From Malus domestica (Eukaryota; Streptophyta; Magnoliopsida; Rosales; Rosaceae), in assembly GCF_042453785.1 (NCBI RefSeq), contig NC_091677.1, forward strand, positions 27,529,501 through 27,593,500: a stretch of DNA of 64,000 nt, written 5' to 3'. The notes below the pieces were generated by a model. The model did no database searches. It saw nothing but the letters and a program-made list of their open reading frames with translations, and was not told the DNA's origin. A program made the translations under genes and the position numbers. Shown one piece after another: positions 10,469 to 21,778 of this stretch (position 1 is the first letter of the stretch; each line of letters starts with the position of its first letter).

Positions 10469-11264
10469 GAGAGCAAATTTTCTGCACCCAAATGAGGCCG
10501 TGGCCTCTCTGTGGCTTTCATACAAAAGCGACACCTGTCCACTTACTTACGCACCTTAACTCTGTTAAGGTTTCTGTTATCTCCTTCGCCTTTCAAGTTT
10601 AAACGCGTCTCTCTGCTCCAGCCCCTCCCTAGTTCTCAAGCGACATGGCGGCCGTGAAAGGCATTCTCCAGCACCAACCTCCTTAGCCCCAACAACCATC
10701 GCAACCCATGGCGGTGGAGAGACTCAACGATGCCGTGCAGTAGTAGCTGAACATCGAGGTTGTCAAGACCCGAGCCATCAACTTCTTCAAAGCCATCTTC
10801 CACGCCAACACCACCCAAAAATGGCAAGACTTCCTGACCCAGTACTCCATGGTCAGCCTCGAAGCTTTTACCGGAGATGGAGGTTGAAGACAATGGCAAG
10901 AGGGAGCAATTGCTTCACGGGTTGCAGCCTCCCAATTTCTTTCCAATTTGATAACTTTCTCCCCAAATTGACAAGCTTAAGGTAATTTAGGGTTCAATTT
11001 GGCATCTGCGTCTTTGCTATTTTGAGTATGCTATTCACATTAGAGGTTTCAGGTGGTTGTGTGCAGGCTAGGGTTTTCGCCATTTTGGAAGCGGAAACGA
11101 GAATGGGGAGTCAGCGAGAAAGACGCTTGGTTTTTTTTTTTTAATTTGGGAGATAACAGAAACCTTAACAGAGTTAAGTTGTGTAAGTGAATGGACAGGT
11201 GTCGCTTTTGTATGAAAGCCACAGAGAGGCCACAGCCTCATTTGGGTGCAGAAAATTTGCTCTC
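10469..11264. mobile_element. Pack-MULE: Mutator-like element with 116-bp TIRs carrying a captured gene fragment
   Basis: Terminal inverted repeats 10469-10584 and 11149-11264 begin GAGAGCAAATTTTCTGCACC and are over 90% alike by eye. The 9-bp direct repeat GTGTCGGAG flanks the element exactly (10460-10468 and 11265-11273), the hallmark of Mutator transposition. There is no transposase; the interior holds a broken fragment of a host gene (MED8-like). The good TIR match and perfect target duplication suggest a fairly recent insertion. Confidence 0.88.
10645..10982 (+). pseudogene. Captured Mediator subunit 8 (MED8)-like gene fragment
   Basis: Inside the Pack-MULE the plus strand reads MAVERLNDAVQ, two stops (TAGTAG in place of Gln codons), LNIEVVKTRAINFFKAI, then HANTTQKWQDFLTQYSMVSLE. 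After a gap it continues KLLPEME...KREQLL and finally a PQIDKLK-like segment. The order matches plant MED8, the Mediator head-module subunit, as I remember it, with two internal pieces deleted. The stops and deletions show it cannot encode MED8. It could still be transcribed as non-coding RNA. Confidence 0.72.
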
Positions 11265-11273
11265 GTGTCGGAG

Positions 11274-11579
11274 GGGGAGATGAATCATATTATGGTAAAA
11301 CAAATTACACGTGGCATCAAGTGAATGGGTCCAAATGGAGTGGGTCCAGACATGGGACTTCTAACGCCTTGACACGTGGAACTTTGTCCTTTAATCGTTA
11401 TTAAGAACGTAAAAAATAAAAAAACACTTGAAGGTCTTTAATCAAGTTCATTAATCGTCATTTTACTTTAATTGTCATTTTTCTTTGTTGATTTTTTGAA
11501 AAAACACTTAAAGGTCTTTCTAGAAGAAAAACGTACTAATACTAAGAGATCTGACCAAGAGGATAATAGAAACCGAATG
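11274..11579. other. Spacer between two transposons
   Basis: AT-rich, with two partial repeats of an AAAACACTT(G/A)AAGGTCTTT phrase. No gene seen. Confidence 0.4.
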
Positions 11580-12751
11580 AGGATGCTCTCCGAATCCTCT
11601 TTGTGAGAATCTTAGGCCATCTCCAACCGAGGGCTGGCCAGATGGCTCGTTTGAGCCCTCTGGCCCTCCAAGATTCCCCAAGATATTAATATTTTAATGA
11701 ACAGTACAGGGCCATATTTGCCTCCGTCTCCAACCGAGGGCCAGAGGGCCAAAGGGCTCGTTTTAGCCCTGTCACAAAAAACCGTCTCCAACCGAGGGCC
11801 AAAGGGTCATAGGGCCAAACATAATTTATTATTTAAAAACTACAATTTAATGTTGTATAAATGGCCTAGGAAGTTATACGAAAAAAATAGAATTGAAAAA
11901 AAATATGAAACAAATTTTGTGAAATAGAAGTTATAGGAAAAAAAATATGAAAAAAAATTTGATTCATATGAAAAGGCAAAAAAAAGGGAAAAAAAGAAGT
12001 TTAAATTCATTAAAAAAAAAAAAGAAGTTTAAATTCATTAAAAAAAAAAAGAAAAAAAAAATAGGCCTAATAATCCAACGGCTACTAGCCGTTACATTCA
12101 AAAACATTTCAAACTATTAATGTCGGTTATAACCGACACTAATAGTAGAACTATTTTAAAAAAAAAAAGCTCTTTAATGCTGTCGGTTTTAACCGACAGC
12201 AATAGGAAACATTGAAAAAAAATATGAAACAAATTTAATGATGTCGGTTTTTTCCTATAACTTTTATTTCACAAAATTTGTTTCATATTTTTTTTCAATT
12301 CTATTTTTTTCGTATAACTTCCTAGGCCATTTATACAACATTAAATTGTAGTTTTTAAATAATAAATTATGTTTGGCCCTATGGCCCTTTGGCCCTCGGT
12401 TGGAGACGGTTTTTTGTGACAGGGCTAAAACGAGCCCCTTGGCCCTCTGGCCCTCGGCTGGAGACGGAGGCAAATATGACCCTGTACTGTTCATTAAAAT
12501 ATTAATATATTGGGGAATCTTGGAGGGCTAGATGGCTCAAACGAGCCCTCTGGCCAGCCTTCGGTTTGAGATGGCCTTAGGAATTCTCAAATCACATCCG
12601 TTCATTGTATATCATGCGACTAGAAATCATTGTAAATCTTTTTATTTAAAATTAAACATAAATAGTACTTAACGAAAATTGGTAATGTACCATGAATGAA
12701 TGTGATTGAAGGTTCCCGGGATCTTCACAAAGAGGATCCGGAGAGAATCCT
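11580..12751. mobile_element. MITE with AGGAT(T)CTC ends, split by a later insertion
   Basis: The left end is AGGATGCTCTCCGAATCCTC and the right end, reverse complemented, is AGGATTCTCTCCGGATCCTC; both continue with TTTGTGA. Without the inserted element the MITE would be about 210 bp. A second, uninterrupted copy of the family lies at 39277-39489. The shared interior phrase reads CCGTTCATTGTA...AGAAATCATT. Confidence 0.65.
11615..12576. mobile_element. Foldback-type PIF/Harbinger (Tourist-like) element nested in the MITE
   Basis: 962 bp with very long inverted arms (about 11615-11939 and 12253-12576). Each arm contains the same 76-codon spurious frame. Ends are GGCCATCTCCAACCGAGGGC and the equivalent GGCCATCTCAAACCGAAGGC, flanked by TTA (11612-11614, 12577-12579). 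The centre is A-rich and holds two short palindromes around TGTCGGTT...AACCGACA. Confidence 0.78.
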
Positions 12752-13716
12752 TACCACTAATGCTGTCTGGGTTTCATCCGTGGCAGCTGCTAATATGCTA
12801 AGAGACCACCCTTCTTGTACAAAGAGGATAATGCTCAATCATGGCGGTAAATGCATGTTTTCAAAGTCGCCAAGAAATACATACACGACGGCGTGTGTGC
12901 CCATCTTGAAAACGACACTTGCGCCTCTGCCGACGAATCATAGAGGAGAGGCCACGGACTGCTAGAAATTTTGCCCATATCGCTATCCAGTGCTCACAAA
13001 ACAAATGATGAGTGCCACAATCAGATTCTCGCTTTTTCGCGCTATTACAGTAGGATTGAAAACGTAAAATTTCTTACATGAAGAGTTGTTTACAGTTATG
13101 AGTTATAAGTAAAGGGTTTTTCATTCTTCTCTTCCGTTTAAACCGAACAGGAATCTCTAAATCTACAGATAGTAGGTTCCACCAGCATAGATGACTGAGA
13201 AGCTGCAGAAGAAGAAAAATACTATACTTCCAAACATGTCTTCGTTCGCCAAATGTTAACAAGTCTTTGTTCGGTATGAGCAAACAAAAGCAACAAAGAA
13301 AAGAGGAAAATAGTATACTTCCAAATCATGGAAACCACGATAAACTAGCCGAGTTCATGAACTAATTGACCAAAGTTGGAGTCATCTGCCAAAAGTACAA
13401 TATGAACACGAGGGATCAAGTAGAAAACATACCAGGAACATATAGAAACAACAGCAATGATTCCCGAATATACCAGAAAACTGTGAATTAAACGCTCTTT
13501 GATAAACTTTTTGCATTATTGAAGAAGCTGAGCTTCTTTCTCAATGCCAGATCAATTTTTGTCTTAATCAGCTGCCACGGATGAAAACCAGATAGCATAG
13601 GTGGTACTGTTTCTATGAGTCGATGTTTGCAGAAGCAGCTTCCTCAATGACTTGGTCAATAACTACCACCCATATCATTTCGAAATGTTCCGCATGCAGT
13701 GGAATTTGAGATTAAA
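12752..13716. other. Intergenic, nothing firm recognised
   Basis: Lies downstream (3') of the PPR gene on the minus strand, so the part nearest 13717 is likely its 3' untranslated region. The remainder has only short open frames without recognisable family features. Confidence 0.4.
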
Positions 13717-16314
13717 CTATTTAATTGATGCCTTTTTCTTTCTTGATTTGCGTAGACTATTCCATCTCTTTGTACTACCTTGCTTTTGATTAACCTTTGT
13801 TGCTTGCTTGACTGGTATCCGTCTCCGTTTTCCTTTAACACGACTACCTGGCACCTCCAAAAGCCTCTTAAGCTTTGGATCTTCTACAAATCCGTTAGTC
13901 TTCATCTCAGAAAATATTTCCTTGGCCTTAATTAACAACCGACAAGCTGCCAGCCCTTGTACCATTACTGTGTAATGTGCAGAATCAGGCACTACTCCAT
14001 ACTGCTTCATTTCCGTCCAAATCTTCAATGCCATTTCAGGTTGCTCTAATCTGAAGAACTTTCCAAGAATCATAAGAAAGGTACTGCTACTGGGACCTAA
14101 ACTAGCTTTCTTCATCCGATTAAGAATTTCAAGAGTTCCCTCTAAACCTGTGCTCTGGAGAAACGCATTGTAAGTCTCAGTGGTCGGGCTGAGATTATTA
14201 GCAATCATAGCGCTCAACATCTGCCTCGCCTCCTCTAGCTTTTCTGATTCACATAAAGGACATATCATTGAGTTATACGTGGTAGCATCTGCCTGCAAAC
14301 CCTCTTCTTTCAATTTGTCCAATATTTTGAGAGCTTCTTTAAAACAATTTTCACAAGTTAGAACATAAATTAATGAGTTATAAACGCTGATCCCAGGGAT
14401 CCAACCCCTCTTCTTCATTTCATCATAGAGCCTAAGGGAGTCAAATAGTTTCCCAACCTTTGAGAAGCAGGAGATCAAGTGCGTATAAGAAGTTGCATCT
14501 GGTGTAACACAACATTTTGACATTTCTCTCCAAACTCTCTTGGCTTCAAATACATCAACAGATATGTTACACCACCCATTCAGAATAATGTTAAAGCTCT
14601 CGGTCTCCAGTGGGAAAAGCTTCTTATTTACAAGCATGAACTCTTCAGCTTCTTCGATGTTTCCATATTTACAGAGAGCATTCAAGAGGATGTGGAATGC
14701 TTCTTGATCAGGAGTCAATCTGAACTTGTCCATTACATGGAATGTCTTAATGGCCTTACACGGATCATTCGCAGATGCATATCTGATGAACGACAAAGGA
14801 GAAATAAGGAAAGATTATGATTTTTTATCAGGACTTGTAAACCCTGTATGAGTTTGAGAAAGCATAAGCTCAGGGATGCTAACAAATAAACTCCAAGAAA
14901 CGGACAAAGCTTAGATAATACTTAAATACGAATTTCAAACGTCGATGTCTACAAGTATTTAAGCCACTACCTCCTTTTTAAAATTTATGAACTCTTCTCT
15001 CTCTCTCTCTCTCAAGAAATTTAAAACGTACATAAACATAACTAATAGTAAGCTACTAATTACAAGCAATCTTTACTTTAAATAATAGCTACAACAGTGT
15101 CATTTACTTTCAATAATTTTAGCCATAATACTTCGCCAGCAAAAATTATGTATAAAAATCCAATGAGTATCTGGAACACATAACAGTTACGAGTATCCAA
15201 CACCTACATACTCAAATAGAGAGATTAGGGGTGTAAATAAAGTCGAGTTTTTATTGTTTCATTCATGTTGTTTCAGATTCGTCTCACATTTATCGTGTAA
15301 ACCACAGCTCAAGACTAAGATCCCTAAATTCTAAATTAAACTCATCATCCATCATCCTGAAACAAAAATCCAAATATCCTGAAGCCAGAAAAAATGAACA
15401 AGAACTAATTCTGTAAAGATTCCTACTTTAAAAAGAAAAATTCGTTTGGTTTTCGGAGTTTCATGAAGTTAAAGCATCTTGTTGGATTGCACAAAAACAA
15501 GAATTGGAGCAACCATTGAAACAATACATATCAAATTTCAAACTTTTAAGAGTATGAAACAAAAAATAGAACGCAGAAAATTTACAACCATGTCTAGTTC
15601 TAACAACCAAACACTCTAGCTAAATGAAACCTCTTTTCAAACGCCATATATAATTTTCAATTCAAACCATAACCAACATTCAATCAAAAATTAAAAAATC
15701 CAAAGCAAAGCACAAGCATACCTATCAATCATAATAAGCATTGCACGCCGCGTATCCATCAAAGCCCGATGCAAGTCTCGTATCAAACACCAAGCAGTAC
15801 TGAACTTTTTGTGACTCCCCAGAATCCATACCATCAAACTACAAGCCTCTTCGTTGCAACAGCCCCACTTCTCACCCCATTGGAAAGCCAAAAACGCCGA
15901 CTTCCAATCTTCTCTCAACTCCCAAATCGCCAAAAGCACCGTTTCTCGATCCACCTCGATGCCCGACTCGTCGAGAAAAGCCACGGCCTCGGCTTCTGAG
16001 GCAAAATCGGCGGCGCGTTTGAGCAATTCGAGAAATTGGGTGAAACGCGAGTCGCGGGGATGGTCTGTGTTGAATCGTTGGCCCAAGGGGTCGTTGAGGG
16101 TTTGGGCTGAGAAGGGTTGGAGAGTAGAGAAATGGCGAGGGGTTTGAGGGAGCACGATAAGTGTTCGATGAAATGTCTGACAGAGATCGCGGAGGAGAGG
16201 TTGTGAGGAACAAGGCGAAGACGGTGAGTAAGAAATGGATGGGAGTAGGGTGTGTGATAGGAAGAGCTGGGAATGTTTGCTTCGCAGTCTTCTTGCGATG
16301 GCGGGAAGTGCCAT
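13717..16314 (-). CDS. P-class pentatricopeptide repeat protein, probably mitochondrial (2 exons)
   Basis: Exon 1 is 15722-16314 (593 nt) and exon 2 is 13717-14782 (1066 nt), joined by GTATGC...CATCAG; the codon split across the junction gives IDR-YASANDP. The protein has 552 residues. The N-terminus is Ser/Arg-rich and non-acidic (MALPAIARRLRSKHS), fitting an organelle presequence. About eight to nine 35-residue PPR units follow, e.g. AFHILLNALCKYGNIEEAEEF, TSYTHLISCFSKVGKLFDSLR, TYNSMICPLCESEKLEEARQM. The C-terminus is a basic Lys/Arg tail. P-class PPR proteins bind specific organelle RNAs and affect their processing or translation. Conserved position suggests correspondence to Arabidopsis At1g80880 (from memory). 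The 939-bp intron has no obvious insert. Confidence 0.9.
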
Positions 16315-17195
16315 CAGTTCACCACACCAGAAGCAGCATTGGGCGTAAACAGTGGCATTAGGAAAAGAGATTGAAAATTGAAACGTGATGACTAAAATGG
16401 CATAGGATCCTCTCCGGAGAATCCTGACCCGACCAAAATTACATCAAATTTAAGGGTAAGCACGGTCCGGTTCATCTCTAACACCGGAATTGAAATCGGA
16501 AAAAAACTACAGTTTGGTTGCTTCGGTTCTTATAAATATTCATCACGAATATTGAGTTAAATCGGATTGGAACGGTTCAAATTCAATTCGGTTCGCATTC
16601 AATTAAGGAGAAATTTTTTGGTGTGTTTAAAACATGGAGTAGAATTCTTGTCATAAGGGTTTGAAGGGAGGGAGTTTGAGTCACTGAGTGTGTTGTCCTT
16701 ATTGTCATTTCATAAGAAAGTTTGTTAAAGGTTTTTGATTTTTAATTACTGAATGACGTTTATTGTCATTTTATATTAATTTAATATGGTCGATGCAAAC
16801 ATTGGAAAGAAAAAGAAAAAGAAAAAGTTGAGCATGACCAAAGGACATGATTATGTTTACTTTTATCTTAATTTTATTTTGATTAATTTAATTTAAGGTT
16901 AAAAAAGAAATAGGAGTGTATAAAGAAAAAAAATAGTGTGTTGAAATTACTTTTTTAAAGTAGACGTGGTTTGAAAAAGTTAGTTATAGTAGTGTGTTTC
17001 ACTCTATGCTTACAATTTCAAATTCCCTCACGTGTACAGTCATTTAAGTTTTGACAGCAAATATTAGGTGACATGAAGGCACTTGTCCCGTCCATATTTA
17101 GGCAAGACTTGACTTCACTCTTTAGATTTAGGGTTTAAACGCTTTAACAATTACTTATCGTTTGTGTTAAAAAAAATGAAATTGGAAGTGACTTA

Positions 17196-17559
17196 CTATA
17201 TGTTTGGATGAGGGAAATAAACTTGAAAGTTTGACAAAAGTCAGAAATTATAAATTCACATGCACCAATTCCTTTGTTTGGATTCATAAACATAGAAATT
17301 TAGAATTTATGCATAGAAAAAAAAATTGGAATTTGGAACTTCTAATTCTCAAGTTTAAATTCGATGTAAATATGTGTCATTTCCAAATTTCTATGAGTGA
17401 GAACTTAAGAATAACAAATTTCGTATTCAAATTCTATTGTTTTTTTAGGTTAACCAAACAAGAAAATTCACAAATTCTAGACAATAAAATTCCGTCATTT
17501 GAATTTCCATCATTCTAAAATTCCTTAGTAATTTAAAATTTCCTCATCCAAATATAGTG
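17196..17559. repeat. Tourist-like MITE with CTATATGTTTGGATGAGG ends
   Basis: The left end CTATATGTTTGGATGAGG and the right end CCTCATCCAAATATAG are inverted; TTA flanks both sides (17193-17195, 17560-17562). 364 bp, non-coding. A tandemly doubled version is in repeat copy B. Confidence 0.68.
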
Positions 17560-17644
17560 TTAGTGAGTGCAAATTTTGAAGTTGAATTACTATAATACTT
17601 ATGACTCATTTGGAAAGTGCTTTTAAATGACTAAAAACGCTTTT

Positions 17645-17783
17645 CTTTTTTTTTAATAAACGATATTATCTACGCTAAAGGGCTAGTAATAATGTGGTTC
17701 AAATTCACCTTTGGTGAGAATCGAACTCAAGACCTCTCACTTACAAGTGAAAAGGAATCCCACTAGACCATAGTATTAAGTGG
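17645..17783 (-). mobile_element. tRNA-derived SINE, copy 1
   Basis: On the minus strand it reads from a tRNA-like A box (GGTCTAGTGG) to a B box (GTTCGATTCTC) and ends in an A tail, seen as a T run on the plus strand. It is flanked by TGACTAAAAACGCTTTT / TGACTAAAAACACTTTT (17628-17644, 17784-17800), a 17-bp target duplication with one mismatch. It has an internal deletion compared with the two other copies. Confidence 0.75.
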
Positions 17784-18084
17784 TGACTAAAAACACTTTT
17801 AGAGAAAATATTTTTTATACTAATCTTTAGTAAAATGCAAGTTAATCTTGAAAAATAATGCATTTCAAGTATTTTTGGAACCAAAAATACTTTCCGTAAA
17901 AGTGTTTTCAGTAATTTAAAGCACTTTTCAAACGAGCCTTTAAACTTTTCATATCCTGTAAATAAGGAAGACTTGTATCATAGTGAAAATCAAACACCTT
18001 TGTGGCCCTCCTCACTCAGGCTCCCCCACCCCCTCATACCTCATAGAACCCTAATTACTGATTTTTTATTTATTATAGTATAAA

Positions 18085-18370
18085 GGGTAAATTACATTTA
18101 CCACCTCAGATTTGGGTGTCATTACAATCTCATACTACATCTTTAAAACATTTCAATCTCATATCTTTAGTTGTTATTTATTTCAATTGTATACAACCGT
18201 TAGTTAATATGTTAAATTTTCTATTAAGTGATGATGTGGCAAGTTTGGAGGCCCCATTTTGCTAACTTGGAGCAAACTTATGACACGTTGATAAATAAAT
18301 AAATTATTAATAATCTAAATATTAGAAGATTATTTCAATTTATTTAATATTTTATATAAAAATAATATAA
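18085..18370. repeat. Relic related to the Pack-MULE terminal repeat at 33549
   Basis: Begins GGGTAAATTAC and continues with a CATCTTTAAAACATTTCAAT phrase, then a GATGTGGCA motif, in the same order as the left arm of the element at 33549-34947. Only one arm is found, so it is a truncated relic. Confidence 0.45.
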
Positions 18371-18587
18371 GAACAATACTTGGCTACTTAAAGATGAGTA
18401 GGAACTTCTATTAAAATTTCTCAAAATTGTTCGTCGTCAATTTATAGAACTTCGTGTTTATAATCAGAATCGTTCATATTATAAATCACTATATAAAGAT
18501 CGCATCTGCAAAAAATCAATTAAAACTAAGGTCGTTTAGTCATCAAACTATTTAAAAACAAATGAACGGTATTGGTAAAAGCATTAT
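18371..18587. mobile_element. Truncated copy of the Mutator-type MITE seen intact at 21208-21616
   Basis: Starts GAACAATACTTGGCTACTTA and follows the 5' half of the element at 21208, up to GGTAAAAGCATTATGA, where it joins gypsy-derived sequence. The 3' half is missing. Confidence 0.65.
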
Positions 18588-18754
18588 GAAAAGGAAGTAC
18601 CCTACAAGAGGGTTTTGATTGATGGAGGAGTTACGGTCAATGTGTTGTTGTACAAGCAAATGAACGGTATTAGTAAAAGCATTATGAAGAGGAAGTGCCT
18701 TTCAAGAGGGTTTTGATTGATGGAGGAGCTGCAGCCAATGTGTTGTTGTACAAG
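18559..18754. repeat. 98-bp tandem duplication across a transposon junction
   Basis: Two adjacent units (18559-18656 and 18657-18754) each hold MITE tail sequence followed by the gypsy protease segment encoding RVLIDGG. The duplication therefore arose after the two transposon pieces were joined. Confidence 0.75.
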
Positions 18755-20684
18755 CAAATGAAGAGGATGTGTAGAAGTTAGAAGGATCTCATCCCCACGG
18801 ATCTAACAGTTTCTAGCTTCTCTGGAACCATCATTAAAACTCATGGGATATTGACCCTGAAGGTTGACTTGGGCTCCAAGCAAATCATGCTAGCCTTCTT
18901 CGTGGTGGATAACACTTCCATTTATGGAGCTTTACTAGGCCAAGATTGGATTCATCAGAGTCTTTTTATGCCTTCCACCCTACACCAACGGGTAGCTGTT
19001 TACCACAAGGAATGAGCCATGTGACCAGAATTTTGGGAGATGAAGGAGGCCGAGTCACGACCATTCCTCCCCACTGGCAATGTAGCAGAAGCCAGCTTTT
19101 ACAATCCCAATGTTGGGATTTTCCAATGCTTAGGAACAGATGAGAACGGCCGCCTAACTAAGGTGACGGCTCAAAAGCTTTTGGAGCAAGGATTGTTCCT
19201 CACAAAGGAAGAATGGGATAGACCCCATATTATCCCAACTCCTCAATACCAGTAATGTCAAAACAAAGAAGAAATGACCAAGTAGTTGCAGTCAAGTCCT
19301 TAATCAAAAGATTGTTGGTGTATGGAAGAAAGAGAAATCAAGAAAATGAGGGCTTGGCCGATGAACAAGGGGAAAAAACTTCAAGCAGCCAGAATAAAAA
19401 TGAAGAAGAGTTTTTTTGGAAAAGAGTTGGCGGCAGCCATACAAATGGCTAAATGTATATATGACCTGGATGGGCTAGAAAACTTGCCCGAGAATCCATA
19501 GTTAGTCGAATTTTTGTGTGCAGAACCTAACAAGCCACCACCAGAGGTGTAAGACCCTTTGGAGACCATTGATTTGGGGACTAAAGAAGATCCAAGACCT
19601 ATACAAATCAGTGGCCTATTGGAAGCTTACGATCGAGCAAAGGTAGTCAGCCTTCTACATAAGTTCAAAGACTTTTTTACTTGGCATTACACCGAGATGC
19701 CAGGTTTAGATTCAACCTTAGTAGAACACATAATGCCTATTAAGGAGGGATATAAACCTGTGAAGCAAGCACCACAGAGGATGTCAAATGAGATCAAAGA
19801 GAAAGTCATGGTAAAGGCTGGATTTATTAGGCTTGCTAAATATGTCGAGTGGTTGGCCAACATTGTACCTGTATTAAAAGCTTTAACTAATGCAGTTCGA
19901 TGTTGTGTTGGCTATAGAAACATTAATGGAGCCACGCCTAAAGATGAATATCTCATGCCCATGGCTGACTTATCCATAGATGCATTTGCCAAACACAAAG
20001 TCCTATCTTTCATGGATGGGAATGCTGGTTATAATCAGCTAAAAATGGCTAAAGAAGATATACACAAAACAACTTTTAGGTGCCCAGGTCATGTTGGAGC
20101 ATATGAATACTTAGTGATGCCATTTAGGCTAAAAAATGCTGGTGCAACCTATCAAAGAGTGATGAATGCCATTTTTCATAATCAGCCATAGCGTGGAGGT
20201 ATACATTGATGACATCGTGGTAAAGTCTAAAACTGAAGAGCAACACTTGGTAGATCTTAAACAAGCCTTAACAAGAATGAGGATACATAAGCTGAAAATG
20301 AATCCTAAGAAATGTGCTTTTGGGGTAAGGTTGGGCAACTTTTTGGGTTTCCTTGTTCATCAAAGGGGTATAGAGGTTGACAAGAACAAAGCTCAGGCAA
20401 TAATGGAATCACCTCCTTCTACCAACAAAGTACAAATGCAAAGGCTATTGGGGAAGATCAACTTCTTAAGGAGATTCATTACTAATTTGGCGGGTAAGAT
20501 TCAGCTGCTAACTCCTCTGCTAAGATTGAAAGACAAAGAAGAGTTTGAGTGGGGCCCACCACACCAAGAAGCTTTTGACATAATAAAAGCTTACTTAGCC
20601 TCTCCACCAGCGTTCATGCCACCTCAGAGAGGCAAGCCTTTAAAGCTTTATATTTCTGCCTCGGAAAAGTCAATGGGAAGCTTG
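18588..20684 (+). pseudogene. Degenerate Ty3/gypsy polyprotein fragment (protease to RNase H), Tat-like
   Basis: The plus strand carries a protease region (RVLIDGGAAANVLLY, VDLGSKQIMLAFFVVD), a linker (QKLLEQGLFLTKEEWDRP), and reverse transcriptase in two frames. The first part, 19559-20191, holds FFTWHYTEMPGLD and VMPFRLKNAGATYQRVMN. The second, 20166-20780, holds [30 protein letters not shown] and FLGFLVHQRGIEVDKNK. The frames are separated by a stop and frameshift near 20190, and further stops interrupt the protease. There is no gag, integrase or recognisable own LTR. The sequence type resembles the Tat/Athila side of plant gypsy elements. It is cut at both ends by other repeats and is clearly inactive. 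Confidence 0.82.
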
Positions 20685-21207
20685 CTAAAATGGCATAGGA
20701 TCCTCTCCGAAGAATCCCGACCCGACCAAAATACATTTTATTTAAGGGTGGGCACGGTCTGGTTCACCTTTCAAACCTAAATTGGAATCAGAAAAAATGC
20801 TACGGTTTGATCATTTCGATTCTTATAAAGTTATCACGGAAATTGAATTAATCCGGATTGGGATGGTTCAAATTCAGTTCGGTTCGCATTTAATCACAAA
20901 GAAATTTTTCAGTGTGCCTAACACGAAATAGAATTATTGTCTTAAGGGTTTGAAGGGAGGGAGTTTGAGTCACCGAGTGTGTTGTCCTTATTGTCATTTC
21001 ATGGGAACATTTGTTAAAGGTTTTCGTTTTTTAATTATTGGATGACCTTTATTGTCATTTTGTAATAATTTAATATGTTCGATGCAAACATTGGAAGGAA
21101 AAAGAAAAAAAAAAGGTTGAGCATGAACAAAGGACATGATTATGTTTAATTTTATCTTTTTATTTTATTTTGATTAATTTAATTTAAGGTTAACTAAGAA
21201 ATAGGAG

Positions 21208-21616
21208 GAACATTACTTGGCTACTCAAAGATGAGTAGGAACTACTTGTCAAAATTTCTCAAAATTGTTCATTGTGAATTTATAGAATTTTGTGTTTATA
21301 ATTAGAAATGTTCATATTATAAATCACCCTATAAAGATCGACTCTACAAAAAATCAATTAAAACTAAGGTCGTTTAGTCATCAAACTGTTTAAAAATAAT
21401 GAACGGTATTGGTAAAAGCACTACGAACCATCTATGTATTCGCTACAATACATTGACTAAATGACTTTAGTTTTAATTTATTTTTTGCAGAGATGATCTT
21501 TACAATGTCATTCATAATATGAACGGTTCTGATCATAAGCACAAAACTCTGTGATTAAAACACTAAGAGTTTTGAGTAGGAGTTCCTACTCATCATTGAA
21601 TATCCAAGTATTGTTC
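21208..21616. mobile_element. Mutator-type MITE with 9-bp target duplication
   Basis: Ends GAACATTACTTGGCTACTC and the inverted GAACAATACTTGGATATTC. Flanked by AAATAGGAG on each side (21199-21207, 21617-21625). The empty site GAAATAGGAGTGTA is intact in repeat copy A near 16906, which confirms the borders independently. Confidence 0.85.
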
Positions 21617-21778
21617 AAATAGGAGTGTACTAGTAAAAAAATAGTGTGTTGAAATTACTTTTTTTAAAGTATTTTGGAAAAGTTAGTTATAGTATTGTGG
21701 TTTGCTCTATGGTTTCAAGTTCAAATTCCCCCACGTGTAGTGTCATTTAAGTTTCAAGTGACATGGGAACACTTGTGC

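Larger units (their letters stand above)
16392..18084. repeat. 1.7-kb direct repeat, copy A
   Basis: Aligns in the same orientation with 20685-23389 at roughly 85-90% identity by eye, starting CTAAAATGGCATAGGATCCT and ending at TATTATAGTATAAA. The two copies flank a degenerate gypsy pol. Copy A has the uninterrupted (empty) target sites for two transposons present only in copy B. It begins only 78 bp upstream of the PPR start codon and so supplies most of the PPR promoter region. Confidence 0.8.

Noticed and set aside
11697..12494. Two 76-codon frames of nearly the same sequence on opposite strands
   Set aside because: They lie in the inverted arms of the foldback element and are rich in low-complexity residues; not genes.
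12696..12965. 89-codon plus-strand frame after the nested MITE
   Set aside because: It begins inside the MITE end and shows no recognisable family; probably chance.
17700..17780. A tRNA gene (A and B boxes on the minus strand)
   Set aside because: No proper acceptor or anticodon stem; an A tail and long target duplications mark it as a SINE.
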